Below are positions 61,938 to 64,000 of a DNA stretch of 64,000 bases, in pieces. Both the position numbers and the translations under genes were made by a program. Position 1 is the stretch's first letter. Each line of letters begins with the position of its first letter. The stretch covers positions 1,017,927 to 1,081,926 of the forward strand of contig NC_014664.1 in the NCBI RefSeq assembly GCF_000166055.1, given 5' to 3'. The DNA comes from Rhodomicrobium vannielii ATCC 17100. GTDB lineage: Bacteria > Pseudomonadota > Alphaproteobacteria > Rhizobiales > Rhodomicrobiaceae. The notes under the pieces were generated by a model that saw only the letters and a program-made list of their open reading frames with translations, searched no databases and was not told the DNA's origin.

Positions 61938-63118
61938 CAGCGGAAGGGCGCATCGAAATCGACCTCTATCCCCGCGCGCCACACAGCCATTGCGTGCGCA
62001 TCGAATCGAGCCGCCCGCTCTCGATCACGCGCCAGTTCACCGGCCACAGCCCGAGCGAAATCGCGCAAACGGTTTCGCTTCTGTTCGCGACCTGCAAGGC
62101 GGCGCAGTCCGTCGCCGCGGCCGTGGCCCTTGAGGAAGCGCACCGCATCGTCGTGCCGGAGAGCACGCGCCGCGCGCGAGAGATGCGCGTCATCGCTGAA
62201 AGCGCGCGCGAGCATACGCTTCGCATCCTCATGGACTGGTCGCAGTTTCTCTATAAGCCGGGGTTGCCACCCGCCACCGAGCTTCGCGCCGCCATGCAAG
62301 CGGAACGCGACCTCGCGCGCCATCTCGACGAAGGTAGCGCGGCGCTCCGCTTCGCCGGCACTTTCATCTATGAGAAAGACGGCGTCGAAAAGGACATCGC
62401 GGCCAACGAAGCGCTGCTCGAATGCGCAATCTTCGGCGAGCCTCTGCGCATCTGGCGGGCGCGCGAAACAAAGGCCGACCTCATCAACTGGGCCGAGCAA
62501 CGGCACACCGTCGCGCAGCTGCTGTTCGACCAGATCGCAACCGATGGCTTTCTCGACGCGGGCGCAGCTCCCGTTTCGCCGCTTCCCGCTTTCGACCGCG
62601 ACCGCCTCGCCCAGCGGCTCTTCGACGACAGCCAGGCTCATTTCGTCGCCGCGCCGGATTGGGAGGGCGCACCGCGCGAGACATCGCCGCTTGCGCGCTC
62701 GCTCGATCATCCGCTGATCCGCGCGCTCGAAACGGACGACGGTTTCGGCCTCGGTGCGCGGCTCGCCGCCTGCCTCGTCGAACTCGCGAGCGTCCCGCGG
62801 CGTCTGCGCGATGCGGCGGCGACGCTTGACGCCCCCAACCACGCGGCGCCGGAGCGTGACGAAACCGCGCCCGGCATCGGCCTTTCGCAAATCGAAGCCG
62901 CGCGCGGGCGCCTCGTGCACGCCGTCGAAATGAGCGGCGGCAAGGTTTCCCGCTATCGCATCCTTGCGCCGACCGAATGGAACTTCCACCCCGAAGGCGC
63001 GGCCGCGCGCGGTCTCGCCCGCATCGCGCAAGGCGATTCTCACGATGTCGCGAGAATCGCTCGCCTTTTTGTGACCGCCGTCGACCCTTGCGTCGGCTAT
63101 GAAGTGAGGGTGCATTGA
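61934..63118 (+). CDS. hupK: HupK, degenerate large-subunit-like accessory protein
   Basis: A 394-residue HupK. It shares the overall shape of hydrogenase large subunits (N-terminal FTGHSPSEIAQTVSLLFATC region and C-terminal AVDPCVGYEV), but the four Ni ligands are mostly lost: only one Cys remains in each end motif. HupK is thought to act as a scaffold for iron cofactor assembly or for protection of HupL. It starts with GTG inside the hupJ stop and overlaps hypA by 1 bp. Confidence 0.92.
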   Translation: MTAEGRIEIDLYPRAPHSHCVRIESSRPLSITRQFTGHSPSEIAQTVSLLFATCKAAQSVAAAVALEEAHRIVVPESTRRAREMRVIAESAREHTLRILMDWSQFLYKPGLPPATELRAAMQAERDLARHLDEGSAALRFAGTFIYEKDGVEKDIAANEALLECAIFGEPLRIWRARETKADLINWAEQRHTVAQLLFDQIATDGFLDAGAAPVSPLPAFDRDRLAQRLFDDSQAHFVAAPDWEGAPRETSPLARSLDHPLIRALETDDGFGLGARLAACLVELASVPRRLRDAAATLDAPNHAAPERDETAPGIGLSQIEAARGRLVHAVEMSGGKVSRYRILAPTEWNFHPEGAAARGLARIAQGDSHDVARIARLFVTAVDPCVGYEVRVH

Positions 63119-63459
63119 TGCACGAGATGGCGTTGGCGCAAGGTGTCGTGCGTATCCTCGAAGAGCAGGCGACCCAGCAACATTATTCCCGCGTGCGCGT
63201 TGTGCGGCTCGAAGTCGGGCCGTTTGCAACCGTCGAGCCGCAGGCGCTGCGGTTCTGCTTCGACGCTGCAACGCGCGGCACCATCGCGGAAAATGCCACG
63301 CTCGACATTGTGGAGACGGCGGCTGCGGCGTGGTGTTTCGCATGCGGCGAGAGCGTCATCATAAAGGAGCGTAGCGGAACCTGCCCAAGTTGCGGCAGCT
63401 TCCAGTTGCAGGTAACGGGCGGCGACGAATTAAGAATAAGAGAGCTGGAGGTTGACTGA
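63118..63459 (+). CDS. hypA: Hydrogenase nickel incorporation protein HypA
   Basis: A 113-residue nickel chaperone that works with HypB. The nickel site uses the N-terminus and His2 (MHEMALAQGV). The zinc site is Cys73, Cys76, Cys89 and Cys92 (CFACGES and CPSCGS). I chose the ATG at 63118, since an upstream TTG at 63115 would displace the essential Met-His end. It follows hupK with a TGATG overlap and precedes hypB in the same way. Confidence 0.96.
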   Translation: MHEMALAQGVVRILEEQATQQHYSRVRVVRLEVGPFATVEPQALRFCFDAATRGTIAENATLDIVETAAAAWCFACGESVIIKERSGTCPSCGSFQLQVTGGDELRIRELEVD

Positions 63460-64000
63460 TGTGTGGGACGTGCGGATGCGGAGACGGCGAAACGAAGATC
63501 GAGGCTGCGTCCGTCAATGCGGCGGGCGCGCATCAACACGGCGATGCGCACAGCCACGACCACACACACGATCACGACGGCCATCACCACCACGACCACA
63601 CCCATAACCACGCCCACGAACACACCCATGAAGACGGCGTGACGCATTCTCACCCGCACGAGCATCATCACACCCACGACCACGAGCACGGCGAAGGTCA
63701 CGAACACCCGCACGAGCACGGCGAGGGCGACCATCACGATCATGGACACGGGCACGCCCACAGCCATGGCGGCGACGATCATCATCACGACCACGAGCAT
63801 TCGCACGAGCACGGCCATACCCACGAGCATGACCACAAGGCGCGCGTGGTGAAGATCGAGCAGGACGTGCTGTCGAAGAACGACGCGTTTGCCCGCGAAA
63901 ACCGCGCCCGCTTCACCCGCGACGGTATCCTCGCGCTAAACCTCGTCTCGTCGCCCGGCTCCGGCAAGACGACGCTTCTCGTCGCCAGCATCGAGCGGCT
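63459..64000 (+). CDS. hypB: Hydrogenase nickel incorporation protein HypB, 3' truncated by the window
   Basis: The GTPase that delivers nickel to HupL. About 180 residues are visible. The N-terminus is MCGTCGCG, the high-affinity CxxCxC nickel site. Residues 25-126 form a histidine-rich region with 48 His in 102 positions, interleaved with Asp, Glu, Gly and Thr, as in nickel-storing HypB proteins of rhizobia. The GTPase domain begins with ALNLVSSPGSGKTTLL (P-loop near 164-172) and continues past the window edge. It starts at the hypA stop (TGATG). Confidence 0.95.
   Translation, partial: MCGTCGCGDGETKIEAASVNAAGAHQHGDAHSHDHTHDHDGHHHHDHTHNHAHEHTHEDGVTHSHPHEHHHTHDHEHGEGHEHPHEHGEGDHHDHGHGHAHSHGGDDHHHDHEHSHEHGHTHEHDHKARVVKIEQDVLSKNDAFARENRARFTRDGILALNLVSSPGSGKTTLLVASIER

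Noticed and set aside
63183-63836. Minus-strand hydrophobic frame opposite the HypB His-rich region
   Set aside because: Its Val/Met-rich sequence is the complement of His codons (CAC and CAT) and does not represent a membrane protein.

Overview
The window is GC-rich alphaproteobacterial chromosome, most likely from the order Hyphomicrobiales (Rhizobiales). The lineage markers are CtrA and ChpT of the cell-cycle phosphorelay, a DUF1134/EipA envelope protein, FYDLN-acid and DUF1150 proteins, SDHAF4 (DUF1674), a class II EPSP synthase and a fabD-fabG-acpP-fabF-mltG order. A hydrogen-oxidising genus such as Rhodomicrobium would fit, but nothing here fixes the genus. No rRNA, prophage, insertion sequence, integrase or CRISPR array is visible.

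Layout. Bases 1-5,000: aroA-cmk reading left, a FYDLN protein, an MDR oxidoreductase, tRNA-Ala(GGC) and a DUF1150 protein. 5,000-12,700: a minus-strand run of slyX, a large acidic single-span protein, a TAXI substrate-binding protein, a coiled-coil membrane protein and EipA, with one plus-strand phosphatase. 12,800-16,800: cysQ, chpT, a FliJ-like protein, ctrA behind a promoter region rich in TTAA boxes and GANTC sites, and the SDH assembly factor. 16,800-25,500: PHA depolymerase, a GST, a lipoprotein candidate, gmk, mltG, fabF, acpP, fabG and fabD. 25,500-31,700: rpsF-rpsR-rplI with promoter and terminator, a class I CoA-transferase, an SLC13 permease and a DUF2147 protein. 31,900-39,900: dnaB, alr, radA, cvpA, purF, an SDR enzyme, a pair of related long palindromes and a SpeG-type polyamine acetyltransferase. 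40,000-54,200: a GNAT/FemAB-like protein, an ExoD protein coupled to a PAS histidine kinase, pepN, ruvC and ruvA separated by a cupin gene, an orphan DctP-type binding protein, a Gly/Trp-rich secreted protein, a DUF937 protein and an HdeD-like membrane protein.

54,500-64,000 is the most coherent block: hupS-hupL-(23-codon ORF)-hupC, a terminator and a gap holding a possible 51-residue Cys-cluster ORF, then hupD-F-G-H-I-J-K-hypA-hypB, nearly all joined by 1-8 bp overlaps; hypB runs off the window. HupS carries the Tat signal and all six proximal-cluster cysteines typical of O2-tolerant group 1d enzymes. A near-consensus sigma-54 promoter lies in front of hupS. HupSL would oxidise H2 at the periplasmic face and pass electrons through cytochrome b HupC to quinone. 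HupD trims HupL, HupF-K handle cofactor loading and protection, and HypA/HypB supply nickel.

Most of the window is ordinary housekeeping. The observations I rate highest are the two related palindromes with apparently covarying arms (39016-39182), the two small ORFs inside the hup cluster, the six-cysteine HupS with its sigma-54 promoter, and the interruption of the ruv genes.
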